NCBI RefSeq assembly: GCF_016937655.1 | Contig: NZ_JAFHKL010000017.1 | Coordinates: 1 to 64,000, forward strand | Reading direction: 5' to 3' | Source: Chromobacterium alkanivorans | GTDB taxonomy: Bacteria > Pseudomonadota > Gammaproteobacteria > Burkholderiales > Chromobacteriaceae | DNA length: 64,000 nt | In this document: one piece after another, positions 51,774 to 58,549 of the stretch | Layout of the letters: each line of letters starts with the position of its first letter | Numbering within the stretch: position 1 is the stretch's first letter | Position numbers and translations under genes: made by a program | The notes under the pieces: model-generated | What the model was told of the DNA's origin: nothing | What the model saw: the letters and a program-made list of their open reading frames with translations, nothing else | The model's database searches: none

Positions 51774-51792
51774 GGTAACGATTCTCATTATC
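51774..51792. promoter_or_regulatory. Fur box between hemP and the PPTase gene
   Basis: GGTAACGATTCTCATTATC; its complement GATAATGAGAATCGTTACC matches the 19-bp Fur consensus (GATAATGATAATCATTATC) at 16 positions. It lies nine bases upstream of the hemP ATG, so iron repression of the haem operon is strongly suggested. It is 125 bases upstream of the divergent transferase gene, which may also respond to iron. Confidence 0.9.
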
Positions 51793-51916
51793 GAGTTCAA
51801 CCAAGAAATGTGATTATTACGCATGAAAAGTGCCAAATTGTAGCGGGATGGTCACAAATGGCCTGGTTGAGCCGCTGCGGGCTAGGGATAATGGCGGTTT
51901 TTGCGCGGAGAGGCGG

Positions 51917-52603
51917 ATGGAACTGAACGCTTTGATCAAGCCCTTGCCTTGCCCGGCGGGGGCTCCGCAGGGCTTGCTGTTGTACCGTGTGCGGCTGGAT
52001 GTGGATTGGCCGGTGGACGAGGCGCTGCTGGCGGGCTTGAGTCCGGACGAGCGCAAGCGCTGCCTGCGCTATCTGCGCACCATCAATCAGTTGCAGTTTG
52101 GCCTGACCCGGCTGGCCTTGCGGCGTTTGCTGGCGCAAGAAACCGGCCTGGCGCCGGACGCGCTGCGGTTTGAGCAGGGCGAGCACGGCAAGCCGGCTTT
52201 GGACTGGGCGGCTGCGCCGGTTTTCAACGTGTCTCATTCCGGCGCCTACGCGCTGATCGCCATCGGGCGCGGCGGCCAGGTGGGCGTGGACATCGAAACG
52301 GTGCAGCCGATGCGCGACGTGCCGGCGCTGGCGGAGCAGACCTTGCTGCCGGGGGAGCTGGAGCTATGCCGGCATGGCCGGGACGTGGAGGCTTTTTTTC
52401 AGCTGTGGACCATCAAGGAGGCGGTGCTGAAAGCCTGGGGCGTGGGCATCGCCCAGCATTTGTCCGCGTTTGAGGCGCTGGAACTGACGCGCAGCGAACT
52501 GCCGTTGCGGATTGCCGCTCCCGAGCGCTGGCCGGCGACAAGGGCCTGGGCGCTGGAGGCGCCGGACGGGTATCGGGCGACCTTGGCTTGGGCAGAGAGC
52601 TAA
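51917..52603 (+). CDS. Sfp-type 4'-phosphopantetheinyl transferase
   Basis: Attaches the phosphopantetheine arm of CoA to carrier proteins of NRPS or PKS enzymes. The 228-aa protein has FNVSHSGAYALIAIG, the magnesium-binding GVDIETVQP, and the WTIKEAVLKAWG motif (WxxKEAxxK) of the Sfp group. ATG 51917 is chosen for its GGAG-type site; the frame is open further upstream without one. It is divergent from hemP and is the obvious candidate to activate PCP domains of the NRPS at 58.5-64 kb and of siderophore synthetases elsewhere. Confidence 0.92.
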   Translation: MELNALIKPLPCPAGAPQGLLLYRVRLDVDWPVDEALLAGLSPDERKRCLRYLRTINQLQFGLTRLALRRLLAQETGLAPDALRFEQGEHGKPALDWAAAPVFNVSHSGAYALIAIGRGGQVGVDIETVQPMRDVPALAEQTLLPGELELCRHGRDVEAFFQLWTIKEAVLKAWGVGIAQHLSAFEALELTRSELPLRIAAPERWPATRAWALEAPDGYRATLAWAES

Positions 52604-52744
52604 GAACCTGTTCAAAGTCTGCTGCGCTTCAGCGATACGGCGTTGAAAACGAACTCAAAATGCTCATGTATCACTCGTACATTCCGCTTTTTCGCTCGTT
52701 TTCGCCTTGTCTCGCCCTTGCTCGCGAGGATTTGAACAGGCTCT
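52603..52744 (+). repeat. 142-bp MITE-like intergenic repeat, copy C
   Basis: It begins on the last base of the transferase TAA stop. Ends: AGAACCTGTTCAAAGTC (52603-52619) and the complement of AGAGCCTGTTCAAATC (52729-52744). The interior (GCGATACGGCGTTGAAAACG, AAATGCTCATGTA, ACATTCCGCTTTTTCGCTCG, TTTTCGCCTTGTCTCGCCC) matches copies A and B. Its length equals copy A. No transposase is encoded. Confidence 0.88.
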
Positions 52745-52745
52745 A

Positions 52746-52801
52746 AGAAGCTGTTCACGATCTGTTGCGCCTTGTGGAGCGTTACCTGGTGAGTGCGCCT
52801 T
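52746..52801 (+). repeat. Truncated repeat, copy D (left half only)
   Basis: AGAAGCTGTTCACGATCTG followed by TTGCGCC and GGTGAGTGCGCCTT matches the left half of copy B, starting two bases after copy C ends. The right half is missing and replaced by an unrelated inverted repeat (AGCCC/GGGCT). The remaining bases to 52960 hold no gene I can support. Confidence 0.65.
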
Positions 52802-52960
52802 AGCCCGCGAGGCTGGGCTCCCAGGCGCAAGCTGAGGAGGGGTTATTGGTTTGTGTGAGAATGGTCTTGTGCGAATCAATGCAAACCAGGTGGCTATTGC
52901 GGGCGGCGTGCGCGGCAAGCCGTTTGCCTTGGTGGTTTGGTTCGCGCGGACGACAAAAAA

Positions 52961-52982
52961 CCCGTCATGTTGCCATGACGGG
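52961..52982 (-). terminator. Terminator of the tRNA operon
   Basis: CCCGTCATG / CATGACGGG, a perfect 9-bp stem with a four-base loop, followed on the minus strand by six Ts. It lies 14 bases beyond the last tRNA. Confidence 0.93.
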
Positions 52983-52996
52983 CTTCTTGAGAAAGC

Positions 52997-53071
52997 TGGC
53001 GTCCCCACGGGGAATCGAACCCCGGCTACCGCCGTGAAAGGGCGGTGTTCTAACCGCTAAACTATAGGGAC
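52997..53071 (-). tRNA. tRNA-Glu (anticodon TTC), copy 2
   Basis: A 75-nt cloverleaf: acceptor GTCCCTA pairs with the 3' strand TGGGGAC apart from the first mismatch-tolerant position, anticodon loop CTTTCAC with TTC, T-loop GGTTCGATTC, CCA encoded. Identical in sequence to the copy at 53160-53234. It is last in the operon. Confidence 0.97.
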
Positions 53072-53079
53072 TTAAATTG

Positions 53080-53156
53080 TGGCGCACCCGGAGCGATTCG
53101 AACGCCCGACCCTCTGGTTCGTAGCCAGATACTCTATCCAACTGAGCTACGGGTGC
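53080..53156 (-). tRNA. tRNA-Arg (anticodon ACG), copy 2
   Basis: A 77-nt cloverleaf: acceptor GCACCCG, D-loop AGCTCAGTTGGATAGAG, anticodon loop CTACGAA with ACG, T-loop CGTTCGAATC, CCA encoded. Identical to the copy at 53246-53322 over the tRNA. Confidence 0.97.
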
Positions 53157-53159
53157 TAG

Positions 53160-53234
53160 TGGCGTCCCCACGGGGAATCGAACCCCGGCTACCGCCGTGA
53201 AAGGGCGGTGTTCTAACCGCTAAACTATAGGGAC
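53160..53234 (-). tRNA. tRNA-Glu (anticodon TTC), copy 1
   Basis: The same 75-nt tRNA as at 52997-53071, with encoded CCA. It lies 11 bases after the first tRNA-Arg in the transcription direction and three bases before the second tRNA-Arg. Confidence 0.97.
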
Positions 53235-53245
53235 ACTTTAAGTTG

Positions 53246-53322
53246 TGGCGCACCCGGAGCGATTCGAACGCCCGACCCTCTGGTTCGTAGCCAGATACTC
53301 TATCCAACTGAGCTACGGGTGC
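53246..53322 (-). tRNA. tRNA-Arg (anticodon ACG), copy 1
   Basis: First tRNA of the operon, 77 nt, ACG anticodon, CCA encoded. The Arg-Glu unit is tandemly duplicated with a period of 163-166 bases. Two direct repeats of TGTCTTGCGAGA lie in the leader just upstream (53325-53353). Confidence 0.97.
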
Positions 53323-53359
53323 GCTGTCTTGCGAGACGTTGTGTCTTGCGAGAAGCGGA

Positions 53360-53388
53360 ATAATATAGATCCGGCTTTTGAGCGTCAA
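53360..53388 (-). promoter_or_regulatory. Strong promoter of the tRNA operon
   Basis: On the minus strand TTGACG (53383-53388) and TATTAT (53360-53365) are separated by exactly 17 bases, about 38 bases upstream of the first tRNA. This is the best sigma70 match in the window. Confidence 0.88.
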
Positions 53389-53474
53389 GCACTTTTGAAA
53401 AAAATTTCACATGGCCGCGAGCGGGGGGATTCCGGATGTCGCTTCATGCCAACATGCTAAGCTCGATCTTCCGG

Positions 53475-53739
53475 CCAAAGACCCTACCGGGGCTTTGGTC
53501 GTTTATAAGGCTCAGGCCAATTCCTGCATTTGCATCGTGGTTTGTTGCAAGCGGTGGGCGAAGGGCTCCAGCAGGCAATACACCTGCTCGCATTCCAGCG
53601 TGTCGAGATTGGGTAGTTCCAGTATTGCTGCCAGCGTGCTCAGGGCGCTGCGGACCTGGCCGAGTTCCAGGCTGATCAGGCGGGCATGGTGTTCGAACTG
53701 TTGGCAGTACTCGTCGAGTGGGCGTAATGGCGGGTCATG
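53475..53739. repeat. 265-bp imperfect direct repeat, left copy
   Basis: Covers a hairpin (CCAAAGACCC / GGGGCTTTGG) and the 3' part of the truncated DUF1484-like gene. It matches 55732-55996 at a constant offset of 2257 bases, with long identical runs such as GGTCGTTTATAAGGCTCAGG and GCAAGCGGTGGGCGAAGGG. Confidence 0.85.
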
Positions 53740-53787
53740 TAGCAAGTTAGGGTGGGAAAGCCCAAGAGTTTGCTCACGCGAGGTCAC
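53512..53787 (-). pseudogene. DUF1484-like protein, N-terminally truncated paralogue
   Basis: The frame encodes 91 aa; residues from about 19 on match the intact paralogue at 55769-56098 (LDEYCQQFEHHARLISLELG, DTLECEQVYCLLEPFAHRLQ then QTTMQMQELA). The first roughly 16 residues come from the 80-bp repeat at 53746-53825 and start at a GTG without a ribosome binding site, so the true N-terminal third is missing. DUF1484 assignment is tentative; the family is small and of unknown role. Confidence 0.65.
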
Positions 53788-53825
53788 ATTTGCCGGGTGG
53801 ACAAATGAAGACTTGCCTACCCTAA
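53746..53825 (+). repeat. 80-bp TAGGGTGGG-type repeat, copy 1
   Basis: It starts GTTAGGGTGGGAAAGCCC and ends CTTGCCTACCCTAA, so its ends are inverted repeats. The middle shares TTTGCTCACGCGAGGTCAC with copy 2 at 54368-54447 apart from the first base. It cuts into the 5' end of the truncated DUF1484-like gene. Confidence 0.8.
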
Positions 53826-53992
53826 AAACTGATAGGTTGATTCGATAATAGCTAAATGCGAGGTGAAATCAGATGATTCAACTTAAGCAAAGCTCAGAGT
53901 GATCCGGTGAAGATGTCTGTCGTAATATTTTGCAAAGATCGCAAAAGACTCGAGAGAAAGTTAATCGCCGATATGGATTGGAGTAAGGGAAG

Positions 53993-54298
53993 ATGAGTAT
54001 GCCCCCTGTTTTGAAAGGAAGAAATGATAAAGGAGAGGTTGAGTACCATCTCGAGTTTGACCCGGCGTGGGATGGTTTTGACTCGTTTGTCGAATATCTG
54101 CAAATATATTGGGAGGCGGAAGTGTCGGAGTCCAATGATGATATCTATATGCGTAGATGGGTCTTGAGATCGCATGGGGTTCCCATCACAGTTCGTCACG
54201 ATGGTCAGATTGGGAACTATTTTCTGCGTGAGGATGGGGTTTTTGATCAGGGGCTGCTGGAGAAAATTGAGCAGGATCTCCTTCGTCGGATGGGCTGA
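53993..54298 (+). CDS. Small acidic orphan protein, immunity-like
   Basis: A 101-aa protein I cannot name: MSMPPVLKGRNDKGEVEYHL, then EFDPAWDGFDSFVEYLQIYW, and a C-terminus VRHDGQIGNYFLREDGVF. It is acidic, aromatic-rich and lies in AT-rich DNA unlike its surroundings. Size, composition and company fit immunity proteins of polymorphic toxin systems, but this is inference. AAGGGA precedes two possible starts (53993, 53999). Confidence 0.6.
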   Translation: MSMPPVLKGRNDKGEVEYHLEFDPAWDGFDSFVEYLQIYWEAEVSESNDDIYMRRWVLRSHGVPITVRHDGQIGNYFLREDGVFDQGLLEKIEQDLLRRMG

Positions 54299-54367
54299 TT
54301 ACGTTTATCACCAATTCCTTGTCTGTAGGGTAGGTTCTTCTAGAGATTATGCCTACATGTTGGGCAA

Positions 54368-54447
54368 GTAGGGTAGAGCAAGCCGCAGGGCTTGCTCACG
54401 CGAGGTCACGTTTGGTGTGTGGGCAAATCAGGATTTGCCCACCCTAC
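54368..54447 (+). repeat. 80-bp TAGGGTGGG-type repeat, copy 2
   Basis: It starts GTAGGGTAGAGCAAGCC and ends GATTTGCCCACCCTAC, with inverted ends and the shared GCTTGCTCACGCGAGGTCAC core. Same orientation as copy 1. It directly abuts the 5' edge of the toxin-like fragment that follows. A weaker related hairpin sequence occurs near 55643-55680. Confidence 0.8.
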
Positions 54448-54626
54448 GAACTGCGCTGTATCTGCCTCCAGATGAGTGGGGATATACGTTTGATATGGTG
54501 ACGGGGACAATGCTTGGTGGTGTTAAAAAAGGGGGAATAAGAACGTTGCCAGGCAGAGGTGATCAAAAAAGTCTTCACACACAGAATGCGGTAGACTTGT
54601 TCAGTAGATATATGCAAGGAAAGTAA
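54448..54626 (+). pseudogene. Decapitated C-terminal fragment, possibly a polymorphic-toxin tail
   Basis: About 58 codons in frame (LPPDEWGYTFDMVTGTMLGG, then VKKGGIRTLPGRGDQKSLHT, then QNAVDLFSRYMQGK) ending one base before the next gene. The frame continues back into the 80-bp repeat with no ribosome binding site, so the true 5' part is missing. A truncated tail immediately followed by a small gene whose ribosome binding site lies in the tail is typical of displaced toxin C-termini with their immunity genes. The toxin reading is inference. Confidence 0.5.
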
Positions 54627-54627
54627 T

Positions 54628-54939
54628 ATGCCGATGCAACTGTTGATATCATCAGATGATGAAGATGAGGTTTGGTTGTTTGAGCGAACTGCTCGGCAGC
54701 TGAAAAAGGAGTATGGGCATACTGAGGCAGAGGCCGTAAACCTTGTGAATGGATATTATAAGAAATTTACTGACCCTGTGTTCTGCTCGTCGTACGACTT
54801 GTCCGTGCAAACCGCAGAGTTCTTTCACCGTGAAGAGTCCTTGTCGATGGCGGATAGAGTTCAGTTCTATGAAGCCATGGGTAATGCGCCAGATGAGCAG
54901 GCGTTTATTCAGTGGCAAAGAGCAAGGCGCCTACGATGA
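54628..54939 (+). CDS. Small orphan protein, candidate immunity protein
   Basis: A 103-aa acidic protein: MPMQLLISSDDEDEVWLFER, then TARQLKKEYGHTEAEAVNLV and NGYYKKFTDPVFCSSYDLSV. I do not recognise the family. It starts one base after the toxin-like fragment, with AAGGAAAG inside the fragment's last codons, so the two were probably translated together. No membrane segment is seen, so any toxin it neutralises would act in the cytoplasm. Confidence 0.65.
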   Translation: MPMQLLISSDDEDEVWLFERTARQLKKEYGHTEAEAVNLVNGYYKKFTDPVFCSSYDLSVQTAEFFHREESLSMADRVQFYEAMGNAPDEQAFIQWQRARRLR

Positions 54940-54951
54940 ATTGGAGCAATG

Positions 54952-55482
54952 ATGGCAGTGTTGATTGAAGGTATCTCGGTGGTAATTCGTTGCCGCTCAA
55001 TTGCCGAAAAGGCATTCGGAGGTGTTGCTGAGTTTATGAATGCACTCCCCAATAAAACGCTCCGATCGGATGGAGAGTTGGCCTGCGTGCATTTTATGAA
55101 TCCGCATGACACTAAAAGTTATGTGGATTTCTTGAGTGGAAGAGGTCTGGTATATCGAGATGCTGGTGGCGTGCCTGTTGATATAGTGATCGTTGGTCAA
55201 AATCGTGGTCCTATGGTTTCTTGTGATTGGATTGATTTTGGTCACACTGATTGGGATAATAATCCTCGCCAGCCGATTGCAGTTTGTTGTGCACAGCCTA
55301 CTAAGAATTCTGGCGTAGTGGCTCCGGAGGGGTGGAGTTACGCAGAGTCTTTAACAGCTAACAGCAGGTTCGTGATGGGAGATGATATTCCACCCAATCT
55401 AGAGTTTGTGCAACATGACGACGGTGTAGACGTTTTGAGGGATAAGGAGACAGGGCAGAAATTCTTTGTTTCTCGCTCTTGA
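54952..55482 (+). CDS. Orphan protein of unknown function, candidate immunity-type protein
   Basis: A 176-aa soluble protein beginning MAVLIEGISVVIRCRSIAEK, with HFMNPHDTKSYVDFLSGRGL and DIVIVGQNRGPMVSCDWIDF, and GDDIPPNLEFVQHDDGVDVL near the end. I cannot place it in a family. ATG 54952 is better spaced from TTGGAG than ATG 54949. Codon usage is AT-rich like its neighbours. It follows the 103-aa gene by 12 bases, so all three small genes may form one transcript ending at the hairpin at 55487. Confidence 0.65.
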   Translation: MAVLIEGISVVIRCRSIAEKAFGGVAEFMNALPNKTLRSDGELACVHFMNPHDTKSYVDFLSGRGLVYRDAGGVPVDIVIVGQNRGPMVSCDWIDFGHTDWDNNPRQPIAVCCAQPTKNSGVVAPEGWSYAESLTANSRFVMGDDIPPNLEFVQHDDGVDVLRDKETGQKFFVSRS

Positions 55483-55486
55483 GGTC

Positions 55487-55513
55487 AAGGCCGCATATGC
55501 GGCCTTTTATTTT
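55487..55513 (+). terminator. Terminator of the orphan gene cluster
   Basis: AAGGCCGCAT / ATGCGGCCTT is a perfect 20-base palindrome (55487-55506) followed by TTATTTT. It lies four bases after the 176-aa gene. The next 220 bases hold a REP-like hairpin near 55643-55680 and no supported gene. Confidence 0.9.
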
Positions 55514-55731
55514 GGGAGGTCTGTGCCAAGGTTGGATGAAACAGCTCTCAGCCTAGGGTGTCAGTGAAGCAAGTAGATGCCATCTTGTCAGTTAACTGTT
55601 TTTTGCATAATCCGCTTGGTATGACTTCTGGTTTTTCAACAAGTAGCGTGGCTAATCCACAAGGCTTGTCCACGCGGCACCTTGGCAACACTGCCTTTAG
55701 ACGCATCGCAGCTTAAAGCCCAAGCCTCTCC

Positions 55732-55996
55732 CCAAAGCCCCATCCGGGGCTTTGGTCGTTTATAAGGCTCAGGCCAGTTCCTGCATTTGCATCGTAGTCT
55801 GTTGCAAGCGGTGGGCGAAGGGTTCCAGCAGGCAATACACCTGCTCGCATTCCAGCGTGTCTAGCTTGGATTGCTCCAGCATCGCCGCCAGCGCCGACAA
55901 GGCGGTGCTGACTTGATTGAATTCCAGGCTGAGCAGATGAAGGCTGTGATCGAAGTGTTCGCAGTACTCGTCGAGTTGCCGCAATAGCGGGTCAAT
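55732..55996. repeat. 265-bp imperfect direct repeat, right copy
   Basis: Matches 53475-53739 at a constant offset of 2257 bases. It begins with a clean hairpin (CCAAAGCCCC-AT-CCGGGGCTTTGG) that could end the leftward DUF1484-like transcript, then covers the 3' two thirds of that gene. Confidence 0.85.
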
Positions 55997-56098
55997 GGGG
56001 TGGAGCGTGGCGTCCTGCTGACGCAAGCTTTTCAGCTGGAGCAGCAAGGTGGATAGCGATGGGATGTGGTGGGAATGGGATTGAACGGGGCTAGTCAT
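55769..56098 (-). CDS. DUF1484-like small protein (intact paralogue)
   Basis: A 109-aa helical protein: HHIPSLSTLLLQLKSLRQQD, PLLRQLDEYCEHFDHSLHLL, and a C-terminus shared with the truncated copy (TLECEQVYCLLEPFAHRLQQ, then TTMQMQELA). DUF1484 is my tentative match; function unknown. AAGGAG precedes the ATG, and the start overlaps the stop of the small gene upstream by four bases, suggesting translational coupling. Confidence 0.75.
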   Translation of the reverse strand: MTSPVQSHSHHIPSLSTLLLQLKSLRQQDATLHPIDPLLRQLDEYCEHFDHSLHLLSLEFNQVSTALSALAAMLEQSKLDTLECEQVYCLLEPFAHRLQQTTMQMQELA

Positions 56099-56388
56099 GG
56101 TGATGACTCCTTACTGAGCATTAAACCTGCCCCTTCGCTGCCAAGCGTGGAGACAGGCGCGTGGCAGGGTTGGCAGACCGGCAGTAAGGACCCGGCGCGT
56201 GCAAGCACGCCCCCACCACGGCCAGCCTTAGCGTAAGACTTACCCTGTGGTGTGCAACGGACGTAAAAATGCCGCGTGCGGCGGCTGTCCGCCTTACTGG
56301 TTCGGGCTGCCAAGCCCGGTGCTGAAGTACAGCACGGCGGGATTATCACGCGCCTGCGGCGGGGTGGCAAGGGGCGGGCGTCTGCCAT
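56095..56388 (-). CDS. Short ORF coupled to DUF1484-like gene, possibly Ash/Icd-like
   Basis: A 97-aa Arg/Pro/Cys-rich frame (PCCTSAPGLAARTSKADSRR, HFYVRCTPQGKSYAKAGRGG) whose TGA overlaps the DUF1484-like ATG. The composition recalls the Ash/Icd-like leader frames of P4-type phages, which lie over strongly structured RNA. The DNA here has several hairpins (CGGGCT-GCCA-AGCCCG at about 56306-56321, GTGCTG-AAGTA-CAGCAC at about 56320-56336). It may be a structured leader rather than a protein gene. Confidence 0.35.
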   Translation of the reverse strand: MADARPLPPRRRRVIIPPCCTSAPGLAARTSKADSRRTRHFYVRCTPQGKSYAKAGRGGGVLARAGSLLPVCQPCHAPVSTLGSEGAGLMLSKESSP

Positions 56389-56445
56389 GGAGGCGACGCG
56401 AGGCCGGGCGTGTTTGCGCTCGGCCTCGCGTCGGACGACTGCGGT

Positions 56446-57225
56446 TCAGGCGGGTTCCGGCATGGCGGCGGCGGGGCTGGACAGCGCGTCGGCGAGTTCG
56501 CTGTTGAGATGGGCGAGCACGGCGTCCCGGGCGCTGGCGATGAAGAAGTGGTCGCCGTCGAACCAGTGGACGCGCGAGGGCGAGGCGGTTTCCCGCTGCC
56601 AGCCCTCGGTTTGCTCCGGCAGGCGTTGACGGTCGCCGCGGCCGGCCAGCACGGTGATGGGCAGGCTCAGCGGCGGGGCCGGCTGGTAACTATAGGTTTC
56701 CACCAGTTCGAAGTCGGTGCGCAGCGTGGGCAACAGCAGGTCCATCATTTCCCGGTTGGCCAGGATTTCCGCCGGGGTGCCGTTGTAGTCGCGCAGCGCG
56801 TCGATGAAGCCGTCGTTGTCCATCCGGTGCAGCATGCGCGGCGGCTGGCGGTGTTGCGGCGCGTCGCAGCCGGACACGATCAGCCTTTGCGGCAGCGGCC
56901 GGCCCTGGGCGCGCAGCAGCCGCGTCAGTTCGAAGGCGATCAGCCCGCCCATGCTGTGGCCGAAGAAGGCGAAGGGCAGCGGGTCGTCCAAGGGCAGTTC
57001 CCGCGCCAGCGCTTCCACCAGCGGCGGCAGCGCCTTGAAGCCGGCCTCGCGGAAGCGGGCGGCGCGGCCGGGCAGTTGCGCGGCGCAGACTTCCACTTCG
57101 GCAGGCAGCTTGCCTTGCCAGCCGGCATAGGCGCCGGCGTGGCCGCCGGCGTAGGGAAAGCAGTACAGGCGCAGCCGCGGCGGCTGGCTGCAGGGCTGGC
57201 GCTGGAGCCAGGGTGAGGGGTGCAT
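56446..57225 (-). CDS. Type II thioesterase of the NRPS operon
   Basis: A 259-aa stand-alone alpha/beta hydrolase that clears misprimed or stalled carrier domains. Motifs: LYCFPYAGGHAGAYAGW with the oxyanion region, nucleophile in FFGHSMGGLIAFELTRLL, aspartate in ITVLAGRGDRQ and histidine in WFDGDHFFI. Its start lies four bases after the MFS gene, so it is the last gene of NRPS-MFS-TEII. Confidence 0.92.
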   Translation of the reverse strand: MHPSPWLQRQPCSQPPRLRLYCFPYAGGHAGAYAGWQGKLPAEVEVCAAQLPGRAARFREAGFKALPPLVEALARELPLDDPLPFAFFGHSMGGLIAFELTRLLRAQGRPLPQRLIVSGCDAPQHRQPPRMLHRMDNDGFIDALRDYNGTPAEILANREMMDLLLPTLRTDFELVETYSYQPAPPLSLPITVLAGRGDRQRLPEQTEGWQRETASPSRVHWFDGDHFFIASARDAVLAHLNSELADALSSPAAAMPEPA

Positions 57226-57229
57226 CGAT

Positions 57230-58541
57230 TCAGTCTCCGGTTTGCAGGGAAGGGCTGGGGCGGAGGTCCGCCGCGCCGGGGCCGTCGGGCGCGCCGATGG
57301 CGCGCAGCCGGGGGCTGCACAGCGCCAGCACGGCGACGCCGATCAGCAGCAGGCCGGCGCCGACGAACAAGGTGCGCACCGGCGCCGAGGCCAGGCTGAC
57401 GCCGGCCAGCGTGGTGGACAAGGGCGTGACCGCCGCCATCATGAACATCAAGAAACTCATTACCCGGCCGCGCATTTCCGCCGGGATGCGGGCCTGGATC
57501 CAGGCCATCAGCCGGACTTGCACCAGGCCGCCCAACAGGCCGATCAGGAACATCATCGCGCAACTGGCGGCAAACGCAAGGGACAGGCCCAAGACTATGA
57601 TCAGCGCGCCCATCAGCGCGTCGGCGCAGAACACCATCCATCCCAGCCGGCCCAGGGCCTTGGGCGGCAGCAGGCCGAGCACGGCCATGCCCAGCAGGCT
57701 GCCGGCGCCTTGCGCGGACAGCAGGGTGCCGAAGTGGCCGGCGTCCAGGCCCATCGCGTTCTTGACCAGCAGCGGCAGGCCGATCTGGATCGGGCCGGCG
57801 GTCAGGAAGGCGATCACCGCCCAGTAGAAGAACAGCGCGCGCAGGGTGGCGTCGCCCCAGGTCCAGGCGGCGCCGCGGCGGATGGCGCGCAGGATGCCGG
57901 CGGCGGACTGCGCCGATTGCGCCGGCGCGGCGACGACGCGCGGCCGCAGCCGGCTGAGCATCAGGCCGGCGCTCAGGAAGCAGGCGGCGCCCAGCAGGAA
58001 GGCGAGGCTGAGGCCGCCGCCGGCGCGGACGCCGGGCAGGGCGATCAGCGCGCCGGCCAGCATGGGGCCGGTCAGCAGGGTGAGCTGGTTGACCGCCATG
58101 AACACGGAGTTGGCCTGTTGCAGCTTTTCTTCCGGCACGGTGTTGGGCAGCAGCGCGGCGGCCGACGGCCCGGTGAAGGCGGCGACCACGCCCATCGCCG
58201 CGGCGAAGGGGTAGAGCCAGGCCAGCGGCAGCCCGCCGCGGTAGGCGGCGTAGCCGAGCAAGGCCAGCAGCGCCGCGCAGCATAGCAGCGAGCACTGGAA
58301 CACCCGCCGCGGCGAGTGCCGGTCCGCCACCGCGCCGCCGACGATGATGAACACCGCGCGCGGCAATTCCATGGCGGTGACGATCAGGCCGAGGGCGAGG
58401 CCGTCGCCGCCCCGTTGCAGCACCAGCCAGGGCAGGGCGATCAGCGCGGTCTGCTGGCCCAGGATGGCGCAGAACCAGGCGGCGGTGAGCCAGAGAAAGC
58501 GCCGGTCGCGCCAGAGCGCGGGCTGGGCGGCGGGCATGGGC

Positions 58542-58549
<8 letters not shown>
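57230..58549 (-). CDS. MFS exporter of the NRPS operon
   Basis: A 439-aa, roughly 12-helix major facilitator resembling EntS/MFS_3 exporters: WLTAAWFCAILGQQTALIAL, GLIVTAMELPRAVFIIVGGA followed by VADRHSPRRV (the loop 2-3 motif), and RAIRRGAAWTWGDATLRALF before TM7. It overlaps the NRPS stop by eight bases and precedes the thioesterase by four, so it most likely exports the NRPS product or gives self-resistance. Confidence 0.9.

Noticed and set aside
52612-53008. Small frames over repeat copies C/D and the tRNA region
   Set aside because: They are explained by repeat DNA and tRNA genes, and have no coding signals.
54417-54626. Treating the 69-codon frame as an intact gene
   Set aside because: Its first dozen residues are encoded by the 80-bp repeat, with no ribosome binding site; only the portion after 54447 looks genuine.
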